Of a stretch of 64,000 bases of DNA, positions 30,323 to 39,607 are shown piece after piece. Below the pieces are notes generated by a model. It saw only the letters and a program-made list of their open reading frames with translations. It was not told where the DNA came from and did no database searches. Source of the stretch: an uncultured Rhodospirillales bacterium (GTDB taxonomy: Bacteria > Pseudomonadota > Alphaproteobacteria > Acetobacterales > Acetobacteraceae); assembly GCA_903835235.1 (NCBI GenBank), contig CAILMF010000054.1, positions 248,001 to 312,000 of the forward strand, given 5' to 3'. Every line of letters starts with the position of its first letter. Position 1 is the stretch's first letter. Made by a program: the position numbers and the translations under genes.

Positions 30323-31459
30323 ATGCCTTCCGCGACCGTGCCGCATAAGACCAGCTACAGCGAGTTCCTCTCCCCGAGTGAGGAGTTGCTGGAGGAAGCC
30401 AAGCGCGGCCGCATGTTCATCCTGGTGGATGACGAGGACCGCGAGAATGAGGGCGACCTGGTCATCCCCGCGCAGTTCGCCACGCCGGATGCCATCAACT
30501 TCATGGCGCGCTTTGCCCGTGGGTTGATCTGCCTGGCGATGACGCGCCACCGCGTGGAGCAACTGGGTCTGCCGCTGATGGCGCAGTCCAACGGCACCCG
30601 GCACCAGACCGCCTTCACCGTCTCCATCGAGGCGCGGGAGGGCGTGACCACCGGCATTTCCGCCGCCGACCGCGCCCATACCGTGGCGGTCGCGATCAAC
30701 CCGGAGATGAGCCGCGAGCACATCACCACGCCGGGGCATGTCTTCCCGCTGGTGGCGCGGGATGGCGGCACGCTGGTCCGCGCCGGCCATACCGAGGCTG
30801 CCGTGGACTTTGCCCGCATGGCCGGGCTGAACCCCTCCGGCGTGATCTGCGAGATCATGAACGACGACGGCACCATGGCCCGGATGCCGGACCTGGTCGC
30901 CTTCGCCCAGCATCACGGGCTGAAGCTGGGCACCATCGCCGACCTGATCGGGCATCGGCGCCGGACGGAACGGCTGGTGAAGCGCGTGGTCGAGGGCAAG
31001 ATCGACCATGAGGTCGGCGGCGAGTGGCGGCTGATCACCTACACCAACACGCTGGAATATGCCGAGCACCTGGTGATGGTGAAGGGCGACCTCTCGGCGC
31101 CGCAGCCGGCCATGGTGCGGATGCACGCCGCCAACCTGCTGAACGACACGGTCATGGGCCGCGGCGCGCGGGACCTGCATACCGCCATGCGCATGATCAG
31201 CGAGTTCGGCCGTGGCGCCGTGGTGATCCTGCGCGACTGGCGGCCGACGAACATGAGCGAGCAGATCGAGCGCGGCAAGGACCGCCAGGTGGCGGTGCCG
31301 ACGATCCGCGACTACGGCATCGGCGCGCAGATCCTGGCCGACCTGGGCGCGCGCGACCTGATCCGGCTGTCCAACAACCCGCGGCCGATCGTGGGGCTTG
31401 AGGGCTATGGGCTGCGGGTGCTGGAGACGCGCTCGATCCCGCGGGAGGGCAGGCTGTGA
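30323..31459 (+). CDS. ribB: 3,4-dihydroxy-2-butanone 4-phosphate synthase with degenerate GTP cyclohydrolase II-like domain (RibBA/RibBX-like)
   Basis: DDEDRENEGDLVIPAQFATPDAINFMARFARGLICLA (RibB); C-terminal half lacks the GCHII Cys ligands. Confidence 0.9.
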   Translation: MPSATVPHKTSYSEFLSPSEELLEEAKRGRMFILVDDEDRENEGDLVIPAQFATPDAINFMARFARGLICLAMTRHRVEQLGLPLMAQSNGTRHQTAFTVSIEAREGVTTGISAADRAHTVAVAINPEMSREHITTPGHVFPLVARDGGTLVRAGHTEAAVDFARMAGLNPSGVICEIMNDDGTMARMPDLVAFAQHHGLKLGTIADLIGHRRRTERLVKRVVEGKIDHEVGGEWRLITYTNTLEYAEHLVMVKGDLSAPQPAMVRMHAANLLNDTVMGRGARDLHTAMRMISEFGRGAVVILRDWRPTNMSEQIERGKDRQVAVPTIRDYGIGAQILADLGARDLIRLSNNPRPIVGLEGYGLRVLETRSIPREGRL

Positions 31460-31941
31460 GCATCATCCACGCCCCCGCGCGCGACGCGGTGAAGCTGCCC
31501 GGCCCGCCGCCGCGGCTGCTGCTGATCCAGGCGCCGTACTACGACCAGGTGGTGGGCGGCATGCGGGCCGGCGCCGAGCGGGTCTGCGCCGAGGCCGGCG
31601 GTACGCTGGATGTGGTGGACGTGGCCGGCGGCTACGAGCTGCCCGCCGCGCTGCGCATGGCGCTGGTGCAGAAGGCCAGCCGCTACGACGGCTACCTGCT
31701 GCTGGGCTGCGTGGTGAAGGGCGAGACCGACCACTACACCTTCATTTGTGACGCCATCAGCCACGGCGTGATGGGCATTGCCGCCGAGACCGGGGCCGCC
31801 ATCGGCTTCGGCCTGCTGACGGTGGACACGTTGCAGCAGGCCATCGCCCGCAGCAGCGACGACAAGCACAACAAGGGCGCCGAGGCGATGCACGCGCTGC
31901 TGACCCAGGTGGGGCTGCGCCGGCGCTGGGGAATTCAGTGA
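31456..31941 (+). CDS. ribH: 6,7-dimethyl-8-ribityllumazine synthase
   Basis: VVDVAGGYELPAALRMAL; GCVVKGETDHYTFICD; GTG start. Confidence 0.95.
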   Translation: MSIIHAPARDAVKLPGPPPRLLLIQAPYYDQVVGGMRAGAERVCAEAGGTLDVVDVAGGYELPAALRMALVQKASRYDGYLLLGCVVKGETDHYTFICDAISHGVMGIAAETGAAIGFGLLTVDTLQQAIARSSDDKHNKGAEAMHALLTQVGLRRRWGIQ

Positions 31942-32465
31942 CAACCGCGAAGAAGACCAAGCCGCCGACCGACGCCAAGCCGCGGGGGCGCCCACGCACC
32001 GGTTCTCGCGTGGCCGCCGTGATGGCGCTGTACCAGAGCGACTACATGGGCGAATCGGCGGAAACGGTGATCGACCAGTTCATCCGCCACCGCATCGGCG
32101 TGTTCCCGGGCAGCAGCGGCTTCGATGACGGCCGCATCCCGGAGGCCGACGTGCCGCTGTTCACCAGCCTGGTCCGCAAGGCGGCGCAGAATGGCGAGAC
32201 CATCGACGGCATCGTGACGGCCCATCTGGACAAGGACTGGCCTCTCGCAAAACTGGACCCGGTGCTGCGGGCGCTGCTGCGCGCGGCGGCCACCGAGTTC
32301 TGGGGTGGAAAGGAACCGCCGGCCCGGGTGGTGATCAACGAGTACCTGGATATCGCCCACGGCTTCTTCGGCGGCGAGGAGCCGCGCTTCGCCAATGGCG
32401 TGCTGGATGCGATGGCGCGGACGCTCAGGGCCGAGGAATTCGCCGGCCTGCCGCCGCGCCGCTAG
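31938..32465 (+). CDS. nusB: Transcription antitermination factor NusB
   Basis: Position after ribH; AVMALYQSDYMG; VVINEYLDIAHGFFGGEEPRFANGVLDAMAR; GTG start. Confidence 0.92.
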   Translation: MTTAKKTKPPTDAKPRGRPRTGSRVAAVMALYQSDYMGESAETVIDQFIRHRIGVFPGSSGFDDGRIPEADVPLFTSLVRKAAQNGETIDGIVTAHLDKDWPLAKLDPVLRALLRAAATEFWGGKEPPARVVINEYLDIAHGFFGGEEPRFANGVLDAMARTLRAEEFAGLPPRR

Positions 32466-32583
32466 TGTCCTGCCCGCGAAGTTCGTGGGTTTATCCACGA
32501 ACGCAGCGGATAAGCAGGCCACTGAAAACAAAGGCTAGTGGCCGGATAACGAAGGCCGCAGGACTTCGGAATCAGGACACTAG
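32462..32583. mobile_element. MITE-like element, copy 1 (122 bp)
   Basis: Perfect 11-bp terminal inverted repeats CTAGTGTCCTG...CAGGACACTAG; internal 8-bp stem GTTCGTGG-GTTTAT-CCACGAAC; homologous to 55742-55863. Confidence 0.8.
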
Positions 32584-32630
32584 AGCAATATCCGTTCTGA
32601 TGGAATCATCAGAACGGATTTCTTGCTCTA
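32581..32630. repeat. Intergenic palindrome TAGAGCAA...ATCCGTTCTGATG-GAAT-CATCAGAACGGAT...TTGCTCTA
   Basis: 13-bp perfect inner stem plus 8-bp outer stem. Confidence 0.85.
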
Positions 32631-32646
32631 GTTTCAACAAGTTACA

Positions 32647-32682
32647 GAGCACGAAATGCGCCCGACAGGGCGCATAGTGCTC
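32647..32682. repeat. Intergenic palindrome GAGCAC...ATGCGCCC-GACA-GGGCGCAT...GTGCTC
   Basis: 8-bp inner and 6-bp outer complementary arms. Confidence 0.8.
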
Positions 32683-32752
32683 TAGCGCGTGATCGCCGTA
32701 GGCGCGCAGCGGCCGGAGGCGTGAATCACCCGCTCAAACAAGGGGGTGGACC

Positions 32753-33742
32753 ATGACGGGCGAGCGAATGCGAGACGGGCAAGGTTCACCCGTGGGCCTG
32801 CCGGCGGAGTTCTCACTCATCGCCCGGCACTTCCGGCCGCTGGCCGGGCCGGGCGCGCTGGGGCTGGAGGATGACGCCGCGGTGCTGGCGCTGCCGGCCG
32901 GGCGGGAGCTGGTGATTGCCGCCGATGCCATGGTGGCCGGGGTTCACTTCCTGCCCGACGACCCGCCGGAGAGCATCGGCCGCAAGCTGCTGCGGACCAA
33001 CCTTTCCGACCTGGCCGCCATGGGCGCCGACCCGTTTGGGTATTTGATGACCACGGCTTTCCCCAAGGGCACCGCCGATGCCTGGGTGGCCGCCTTCGCC
33101 GCCGGGCTTTTACTTGATCAGGCCGAGTTCGGGCTGCACGTGCTGGGCGGGGATACCGTCTCCACGCCAGGGCCGTTGACGCTCTCGCTGACCATTCTGG
33201 GTACCTGCGCGCCAGGGCAGGCGCTGCGGCGGAATGGCGCCAGGGCAGGGGACCAGCTTTGGGTTTCCGGCAGCATCGGCGATGGCGCGCTGGGGCTGCG
33301 GGTGCTGCAGGGCAAGCTGCCGGCGGATGCCTTCCTGGCCGAGCGCTACCGCCTGCCGCGGCCGCGCCTGGCCTTGGGGCAGGCGCTGGTAGGGGTGGCG
33401 ACGGCCTGCATGGATGTCTCGGACGGGCTGGTGCAGGATTTGGGGCATCTGTGCCGCGCCTCCGGCCTGGGCGCGATGCTGCGGGCCGGGGATGTGCCGC
33501 TTTCCGCCAGCGCGGCGGCGCATCCAGCCTTACTGCCCTTGGTGCTGACAGGTGGCGACGACTATGAGCTGCTGTTCGCCGCCCCCGCCGAGGCCGCCAA
33601 GGCGGTCCGCGCCGCCGCGCGGGGCGCGCATGTGCCGGTTGCATGCATCGGCCACTTTGCGGCCGGAGCGCCAGCGGTCACTGTGCTGGACCGGGATGGC
33701 GCGGAACTGACGCTGCCCCAGGGGGGATGGAGTCACTTCTAG
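32753..33742 (+). CDS. thiL: Thiamine-phosphate kinase
   Basis: GLEDDAAVL; NLSDLAAMGADP; DVSDGLVQDLGHL; GGDDYELLF. Confidence 0.95.
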   Translation: MTGERMRDGQGSPVGLPAEFSLIARHFRPLAGPGALGLEDDAAVLALPAGRELVIAADAMVAGVHFLPDDPPESIGRKLLRTNLSDLAAMGADPFGYLMTTAFPKGTADAWVAAFAAGLLLDQAEFGLHVLGGDTVSTPGPLTLSLTILGTCAPGQALRRNGARAGDQLWVSGSIGDGALGLRVLQGKLPADAFLAERYRLPRPRLALGQALVGVATACMDVSDGLVQDLGHLCRASGLGAMLRAGDVPLSASAAAHPALLPLVLTGGDDYELLFAAPAEAAKAVRAAARGAHVPVACIGHFAAGAPAVTVLDRDGAELTLPQGGWSHF

Positions 33743-33743
33743 A

Positions 33744-34937
33744 ATGACGACCGACGCGGCGATGAAACGCCAGGTCTGGCTGCTGCTGTTCTGCCAGGCG
33801 CTGATGCACACCACCATTGTCGGCCAGGCCGTCATGGCCGCGCTGATCGGCCACAGCCTGGCCGAGAACAAGGCCCTGGCGACCCTGCCGATTGCCATCC
33901 AGATGACCGCCACCATGGCGGCCAGCATCCCGGCCGGCATCATCTTCAGCCGGCTCGGCCGCCGGGCCGGCTTCACCGTGGGTGCGCTGGCGGCCTTCGC
34001 GGGGTCGCTGATCTTCGCCTTTGGCGTCTGGGCCGGGGACTTCCTGATCTATACGCTGGGCGCCATTCCCGCGGGCTTGGGCTTCGGCATCGGCCAGCAC
34101 TACCGCTTTGCCGCCAGCGAGGTGGCGCCGCCGGCCTTCCGGGCGCGGGCGATAGGGCTGGTGATGACCGGGGGCGTGCTCTCGGCCGGGCTGGGGCCGG
34201 AGCTGGTGAAGGCCACCACCGACCTGTTCATGCCGCATTTGTTCCTGGGCACCTACCTGGCCATGGCGGTGCTGCCGTTGATCTGCCTGGTGCTGCTTGG
34301 CTTCACCCGGCTGCCGCCGCCGCCGGCGCGCAATGCAGGCGGGGCGCCGGTCTCGGAGATCATCGCCCGGCCTGGCTTCATCGCCGCCGCGGCCGCGGGC
34401 ATGGTGGCCTTCGGGTCGATGAACCTGCTGATGACCTCGACGCCGCTGGAGATGATGCTCTGCGGCTTCCAGGTCAGTGCCTCCGCCACCGTTATCCAGG
34501 TGCATGCGCTGGCCATGTATGGGCCGGGCTTCTTCACCGGGCGGCTGATCCAGCGCTTTGGCGCCCGGCGGATCATCGTGGTGGGCGTCGTGCTCAACGT
34601 GCTGTGCATCGCGCTGGGCGTCAGCGGGCGCAGCTACACGCACTTCCTGGTGGCGCTGGGGCTGCTGGGGGTGGGCTGGAACTTCATGTTCGTCGGCGCC
34701 ACCACCCTGCTGGGCAGCGCGCATGCGCCGGAGGAGCGGGTGCGGGCGCAGGCGGCGAACGACCTGCTGGTCTTCGGCACCGTGGCCTGCACCGCCTTCC
34801 TGTCCGGGGCGCTGCATGCCGGGGCGGGCTGGGACGCGATGAACCTGGCGGTGCTGCCGCCGCTGGTCGCGGTGCTGGGCCTGCTGCTGTGGCAGCGGCT
34901 GCGGCGGGCGCCGCCGGCGGTGGCCGCGGCGGAATAG
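33744..34937 (+). CDS. MFS transporter
   Basis: 12-TM-like hydrophobic protein, 397 aa. Confidence 0.85.
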   Translation: MTTDAAMKRQVWLLLFCQALMHTTIVGQAVMAALIGHSLAENKALATLPIAIQMTATMAASIPAGIIFSRLGRRAGFTVGALAAFAGSLIFAFGVWAGDFLIYTLGAIPAGLGFGIGQHYRFAASEVAPPAFRARAIGLVMTGGVLSAGLGPELVKATTDLFMPHLFLGTYLAMAVLPLICLVLLGFTRLPPPPARNAGGAPVSEIIARPGFIAAAAAGMVAFGSMNLLMTSTPLEMMLCGFQVSASATVIQVHALAMYGPGFFTGRLIQRFGARRIIVVGVVLNVLCIALGVSGRSYTHFLVALGLLGVGWNFMFVGATTLLGSAHAPEERVRAQAANDLLVFGTVACTAFLSGALHAGAGWDAMNLAVLPPLVAVLGLLLWQRLRRAPPAVAAAE

Positions 34938-34979
34938 CGGGGGCGCCCGGGCTGGGCCGCCCGGGCGCACGCTCGCGGA

Positions 34980-35055
34980 TCAGCTGGTGCGCGTGACCGC
35001 AGGCAAGTCAGCTGACTTGCGTGCCCGCACGCAAATCAGTTGATGCGCGTGCTGT
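34980..35055. repeat. Imperfect 28-bp tandem repeats at the 3' end of bamE
   Basis: Starts at 34980, 35008 and 35036 (TCAGCTGGTGCGCGTG / TCAGCTGACTTGCGTG / TCAGTTGATGCGCGTG); contains the 18-bp palindrome GCAAGTCAGCTGACTTGC at 35003-35020. Confidence 0.75.
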
Positions 35056-35614
35056 TCGGCTGGGTGCCGCCGGGGTTGGTGCTGTTGATGCCGCCGCTGC
35101 CGGCGCCGAGCGGATTGAAGCGGCCGACATTGCCGAACAGCGCCTGCAGCAGGGAGCGTTCATTGCCCGGCACCGGCGTTTCGCGGGACACGATGTTGAC
35201 GCTGCGGCCGGCAGATTCATCCAGCTCGCGCACGCCTTTCAGCTTGCCGGCGTCATCGAACTCCACCACCACGATCCGCTGGTTGCTGACATGTTCCTTC
35301 TGCATCGGCCGGGCGCGGGTGATGGCGCTGATATAGTACCAGTTGGCATCGTCGAAGGTGCCACGGGCGGTGGGCGAGCCGAGCAGCGCCTGTACGTCCG
35401 CGCGGCCCTGCACGCCGGGAACCAGCTCCTTCAGCTGCTCCTCGGTCACCAGGTGGCCGCGGGAGACAGGCGGGGCGTCGATGAAGCTGCAACCCCCGAG
35501 GCTGAGCGCGAGCGCCAGCAGCGCCCCGCGGGACGCGGCGGAACCCCGGAAACCAGGGCGGCGGAGGGCTTGGGGCAGCGGCATCGCGTTGACCACTCGG
35601 GCAGGGCGTTCCAT
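35036..35614 (-). CDS. bamE: Outer membrane protein assembly factor BamE-like lipoprotein
   Basis: Lipobox LSLGGC; GHLVTEEQLKELVPGVQGRADVQALLGSPTARGTFDDANWYYIS. Confidence 0.85.
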   Translation of the reverse strand: MERPARVVNAMPLPQALRRPGFRGSAASRGALLALALSLGGCSFIDAPPVSRGHLVTEEQLKELVPGVQGRADVQALLGSPTARGTFDDANWYYISAITRARPMQKEHVSNQRIVVVEFDDAGKLKGVRELDESAGRSVNIVSRETPVPGNERSLLQALFGNVGRFNPLGAGSGGINSTNPGGTQPNSTRIN

Positions 35615-35695
35615 GTCTGCGGCGAATGCCACTCTGCCGCGGCCCGGTCAACTGAAGCCTTGGGCCGGCAGACCCCAACCCCGGATATACCCATC

Positions 35696-36274
35696 ATGAA
35701 CCTGTTGAGCCTGTTTCGCCGCAAGCCGCATGAGCGCCCCGGCTTCATGCTGTATGGCGCCGCCGTTGGGGCGGCACGGGATGGCTGGTTCTATGAACGG
35801 CTGGGGGTGCCGGACACGCTGGATGGCCGGTTCGACACGGTGGGGCTTTACGTGGCGCTGCTGATCCGGCGGCTGCGGACCGACCCCAGCCCGCAAGGCG
35901 CTGCCCTGGCCCAGGCGGTGTTCGATGCCATGTTCGCGGATATGGACGTCAACCTCAGGGAAATGGGCGTCGGCGACCTTTCGGTCGGCAAGAAGGTGCG
36001 GGCGATGTGGGAGGCCTTCCATGGCCGCGCCAAGGCCTACGAGGCCGCGGTGGATGCCGGCGACCAGGCGGCCCTGGCGCAGGCGGCACAGCGCAACATC
36101 TGGCGCGAGGAGCCTGGCGAGGCCGGGCCCAGCCAGGCCGCGCTGGCGCTGGCGGGGCATGCGCTGGGGGTGGCGGCGCATCTGGCCGGCCAGCCGCTGG
36201 CGGGCCTGCTGCAGGGCAGCGTCAGCTTCCCGGCCACGCCCGGCACCGCGGAGGGCAACCCGCATGCCGCCTGA
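35696..36274 (+). CDS. Ubiquinol-cytochrome c chaperone family protein
   Basis: YGAAVGAARDGWFYERLGVPDTLDGRFDTVGLYVALLIRRL; FADMDVNLREMGVGDLSVGKKVRAM. Confidence 0.9.
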   Translation: MNLLSLFRRKPHERPGFMLYGAAVGAARDGWFYERLGVPDTLDGRFDTVGLYVALLIRRLRTDPSPQGAALAQAVFDAMFADMDVNLREMGVGDLSVGKKVRAMWEAFHGRAKAYEAAVDAGDQAALAQAAQRNIWREEPGEAGPSQAALALAGHALGVAAHLAGQPLAGLLQGSVSFPATPGTAEGNPHAA

Positions 36275-36764
36275 GCTGTCCCGCCCGCTGATCCTGGGGC
36301 ATGTGCCGCCGGCCGGGCGGGAGCTGGAGATCATCGCCTCCGCCGAGGAGGCGGCCGCGCTGGCCGCCCGATTCGGCATCGAGGCAGTACGCAGCCTGGG
36401 CGCCCGGTTGCGCCTGGTGCCGGAACAGGATGGCCCGGTGATGGTGACCGGGCAGATCCGCGCCACCGTGGTGCAGCTGTGCGTCGTCTCGCAGGAGCCG
36501 GTGGTGGAACGGGTAACCGCGCCGGTCAGCCTGCGGCTGCTGCCGGCCGGGCGCGCCGCCACCGATACGCCCGATGATGCCGTGGACGAGATTGAAACCG
36601 GCGGCCAGGTTGACCTTGGCGAGCTTGTGGCCGAGGAGGTGGCGCTGGCGTTGGACCCCTATCCGCGCCATCCCGACGCCGAACTGCCTCCCGAAGCCAG
36701 CGACCCCGAGGAGAACCCCTTTGCCGCCCTGGCCGCGCTGAAGGGTCGCCAGCCGCCGCACTGA
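36264..36764 (+). CDS. DUF177/YceD family protein
   Basis: Located upstream of rpmF; LCVVSQEPV; VDLGELVAEEVALALDPYPRHPDA. Confidence 0.88.
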   Translation: MPPELSRPLILGHVPPAGRELEIIASAEEAAALAARFGIEAVRSLGARLRLVPEQDGPVMVTGQIRATVVQLCVVSQEPVVERVTAPVSLRLLPAGRAATDTPDDAVDEIETGGQVDLGELVAEEVALALDPYPRHPDAELPPEASDPEENPFAALAALKGRQPPH

Positions 36765-36830
36765 ACCGGTTCGTTGCGGAACGGCGGTTCGCCGCCATCG
36801 GCGCCATCCCGGCACGGCCATTCAGATGGC

Positions 36831-36859
36831 TTGCAGAGCAGGGGGTGGGGTGCTAATGC
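36831..36859 (+). promoter_or_regulatory. Possible sigma70-type promoter (TTGCAG-17-TAATGC) for rpmF
   Basis: Spacing 17 bp upstream of rpmF start; motif only. Confidence 0.4.
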
Positions 36860-36910
36860 CCCGCGCTCCTTTACGACCAACTCGTTTGTCTCACGAAAGG
36901 CTCGGCGCCA

Positions 36911-37114
36911 ATGGCCGTTCCGAAGAAAAAAGTTTCGCCCTCTCGCCGCGGCATGCGCCGTAGCCATGATGCGTTGTCCAGCGAGGCTCATGCCGAGTGC
37001 TCGAATTGTGGTGAGCTGAAGCGGCCGCACCACATCTGCTCGCATTGCGGCCATTACGACCGCCGCGAGGTGGTGCCGGCTGGCGACGCCCTCAAGGCGG
37101 CCGTGCGCAACTGA
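36911..37114 (+). CDS. rpmF: 50S ribosomal protein L32
   Basis: [23 protein letters not shown]-terminal CxxC zinc ribbons. Confidence 0.97.
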   Translation: MAVPKKKVSPSRRGMRRSHDALSSEAHAECSNCGELKRPHHICSHCGHYDRREVVPAGDALKAAVRN

Positions 37115-37152
37115 GCTCACCTGGTCCGCTGACCATGGGAGAACGACGCTAG

Positions 37153-38211
37153 GTGTCCAGGTCCTTACCGTTGGCCTTCTCCCTGGCGATCGATGCCATG
37201 GGCGGCGACGGCGCACCGGACGTGGTGCTCGACGGGCTGGAGATAGCGGCCGAACGTCACCCGCAGGCGCGTTTCCTGCTTGTTGGTGACCAGATGCGTC
37301 TTGCCCCCCTGCTGGCGTTGCGCAAGCGCGCCGCCAAGGTGTGCGAGATCCGCCACGCGTCGGAGACGATCCCGGGCGACATGAAGCCGACGCTCGCGTT
37401 GCGGGTGCGGCGGTCGTCCATGCGGATCGCGATCGACGCGGTGGCGGCGGGTGAGGCCACGGGTGTGGTTTCGGCCGGCAATACCGGCGCGCTGATGGCC
37501 ATGGCGACCATTGTGGTGAAGACGCTGCCGGAGATTTCCCGGCCGGCGCTGGCCGCCATTGCGCCTTCGGGCCGGGGCGATGTCGTCATGCTCGACCTGG
37601 GGGCGAATGTCGTCTGCGACGCGCGTAACCTGGTTGAGTTCGCCATCATGGGCGATGCCTTCGCGCGGGCCGTGCTTGGCCTGCCGCAGCCCACCATCGG
37701 CCTGCTCAATGTCGGGTCCGAGGAGCTGAAGGGCGATGAGCGGGTGCGCCAGGCCGCCGAGGTGCTGCGCGAGAGCCACATCAGCGGCGGCTTCCACGGC
37801 TTCGTCGAGGGCCATGACATCCTGGCCGGCACCGTGGATGTCATCGTGACCGATGGCTTCACCGGCAATGTGGCGCTGAAGACCGGGGAAGGCGCGCTGA
37901 AGCTGATGCGCGACCTGCTGCGGCAGGTGTTCACCTCCTCGCTGACGGCCAAGCTGGGCTATCTGCTGGCGCGACCGGCGCTGGACAAGCTGCGCGACTG
38001 GATGGACCCCCGCCGCTACAACGGCGCCATCCTTCTGGGCCTGAACGGGGTTGTGGTGAAAAGCCATGGCGGCACCGACGCCCTGGGTTTCGCGCATGCC
38101 GTGGACGTGGCAATGGACATGGTGACGCACGGCTTCAACGACCGCATCCGGGAAGGTCTTGCCCGGCTCTCGGCGCTGCCGGTGCCCAACCTGAGTTCGG
38201 CCAAGAGCTGA
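37153..38211 (+). CDS. plsX: Phosphate acyltransferase
   Basis: AIDAMGGDGAP; GVVSAGNTGALMA; VTDGFTGNVALKTGEG; start could be slightly downstream. Confidence 0.95.
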   Translation: MSRSLPLAFSLAIDAMGGDGAPDVVLDGLEIAAERHPQARFLLVGDQMRLAPLLALRKRAAKVCEIRHASETIPGDMKPTLALRVRRSSMRIAIDAVAAGEATGVVSAGNTGALMAMATIVVKTLPEISRPALAAIAPSGRGDVVMLDLGANVVCDARNLVEFAIMGDAFARAVLGLPQPTIGLLNVGSEELKGDERVRQAAEVLRESHISGGFHGFVEGHDILAGTVDVIVTDGFTGNVALKTGEGALKLMRDLLRQVFTSSLTAKLGYLLARPALDKLRDWMDPRRYNGAILLGLNGVVVKSHGGTDALGFAHAVDVAMDMVTHGFNDRIREGLARLSALPVPNLSSAKS

Positions 38212-38225
38212 CGCGGAGCCGCGCC

Positions 38226-39206
38226 ATGACCATCCGTTCCCTGATCATCGGCTGCGGCGGCTACCTGCCGGAGCGTTCGTTGAGCAACGACGAACTGGCC
38301 GCCGCCTATGCGCTGGACACCAGCGACGAGTGGATTGTCGAGCGCACCGGCATCCGCCGGCGCCACCTGGCCGCCGCGAATGAAACCGCGAGCACGATGG
38401 GCGCCGCCGCGGCGCGCCACGCGCTGGAACGCGCCGGGGTGGATGCCAGCGAGATCGGCCTGATCGTGGTGGCGACGGCGACGCCCGATTCGGCGTTTCC
38501 CTCCACCGCCGTGCGCATCCAGGCGCTGCTGGGCAATACCAGCGCCTTCGGCTTCGATGTCTCGGCCGCCTGTGCCGGCTTCGTCTATGCGCTGAACGTC
38601 GCCGATACCTTCATCCGCTCCGGCCAGGTCACGTCCGCGCTGGTGATCGGTACCGAGGTGTTCTCCCGCATCATGGACTGGACCGACCGCGGCACCTGCG
38701 TGCTGTTCGGCGACGGCGCCGGCGCGGTGGTGCTGAAGGCGGGGGAAGGGCAGGGCACGGCTGATGATCGCGGCATCCTCTCCAGCCACCTGCATTCGGA
38801 TGGCCGGCATGGCGAGATCCTGCTGGTGGATGGCGGTGCCGGCAGCAATGGCAAGCCGGGCCAGTTGCGGATGACCGGCAAGGAAGTGTTCCGCCACGCC
38901 GTCTCCAAGCTGGCGGCCGTGGTGGATGAGGCACTGGCCGCCAATGGGCTGGGCCATGCCGATGTGCGCTGGCTGGTGCCGCACCAGGCCAATCGCCGCA
39001 TCATCGACGCCATGGGCAAGAAGCTGAAGCTGCCGGCGGAGCGGGTGGTGGTGACGGTGGACCGGCACGCCAACACCTCCGCCGCGTCCATTCCGCTGGC
39101 CCTGGCCGAGGCGGCGAATGACGGCCGTATCCAGCCGGGCGACCTGGTGGCGATGGAGGCCATCGGCGGCGGGCTGACCTGGGGCGCCACGCTGGCGCGC
39201 TTCTGA
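38226..39206 (+). CDS. fabH: Beta-ketoacyl-ACP synthase III
   Basis: GCGGYLPERSLSNDELA; DVSAACAGFVYAL; LVPHQANRRIIDA. Confidence 0.97.
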   Translation: MTIRSLIIGCGGYLPERSLSNDELAAAYALDTSDEWIVERTGIRRRHLAAANETASTMGAAAARHALERAGVDASEIGLIVVATATPDSAFPSTAVRIQALLGNTSAFGFDVSAACAGFVYALNVADTFIRSGQVTSALVIGTEVFSRIMDWTDRGTCVLFGDGAGAVVLKAGEGQGTADDRGILSSHLHSDGRHGEILLVDGGAGSNGKPGQLRMTGKEVFRHAVSKLAAVVDEALAANGLGHADVRWLVPHQANRRIIDAMGKKLKLPAERVVVTVDRHANTSAASIPLALAEAANDGRIQPGDLVAMEAIGGGLTWGATLARF

Positions 39207-39295
39207 AGCGACGCCCACGGCCACTGGATGGTTGACGCCAGGGCCGAAGTCCGATTTTCATGCAACATGAAGGACTTGGTGGAGTTGGCTCAGTC

Positions 39296-39607
39296 ATGAA
39301 CACGCTGACGCGCGCGCAGCTGGCCGAGGCCATCTACAGCCAGGTCGGGCTTTCCAGGAACGAGTCGGCCGCGCTGCTGGAATCGGTTCTGGAGAAGATG
39401 TCGGCGGCGCTGGAAGCCGGCGAGCCCGTGAAGATCTCGGCCTTCGGCACCTTCGTGGTGCGGCAGAAGGGCCAGCGGGTGGGACGCAACCCCAAGACCG
39501 GGGTGGAAGTGCCGATCCTGCCGCGCAAGGTGCTGTCCTTCCGGCCCAGCCAGGTGATGAAGGCCCGCATCAACGGCGACGAACCGCCCGAGGGTGCCGA
39601 GGCGTGA
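39296..39607 (+). CDS. ihfA: Integration host factor subunit alpha
   Basis: HU/IHF fold: [41 protein letters not shown]. Confidence 0.95.
   Translation: MNTLTRAQLAEAIYSQVGLSRNESAALLESVLEKMSAALEAGEPVKISAFGTFVVRQKGQRVGRNPKTGVEVPILPRKVLSFRPSQVMKARINGDEPPEGAEA

Noticed and set aside
32465-32677. 70-aa ORF similar to the start of the 55727-55969 ORF (SWVYP..QR.SR.LKT.ASGRITKAAGLR.QD)
   Set aside because: The peptide similarity is the translated MITE-like repeat, not a conserved gene.
39232-39260. TTGACG-17-TTTTCA as an ihfA sigma70 promoter
   Set aside because: The -10 match is poor; not enough to call without TSS data.
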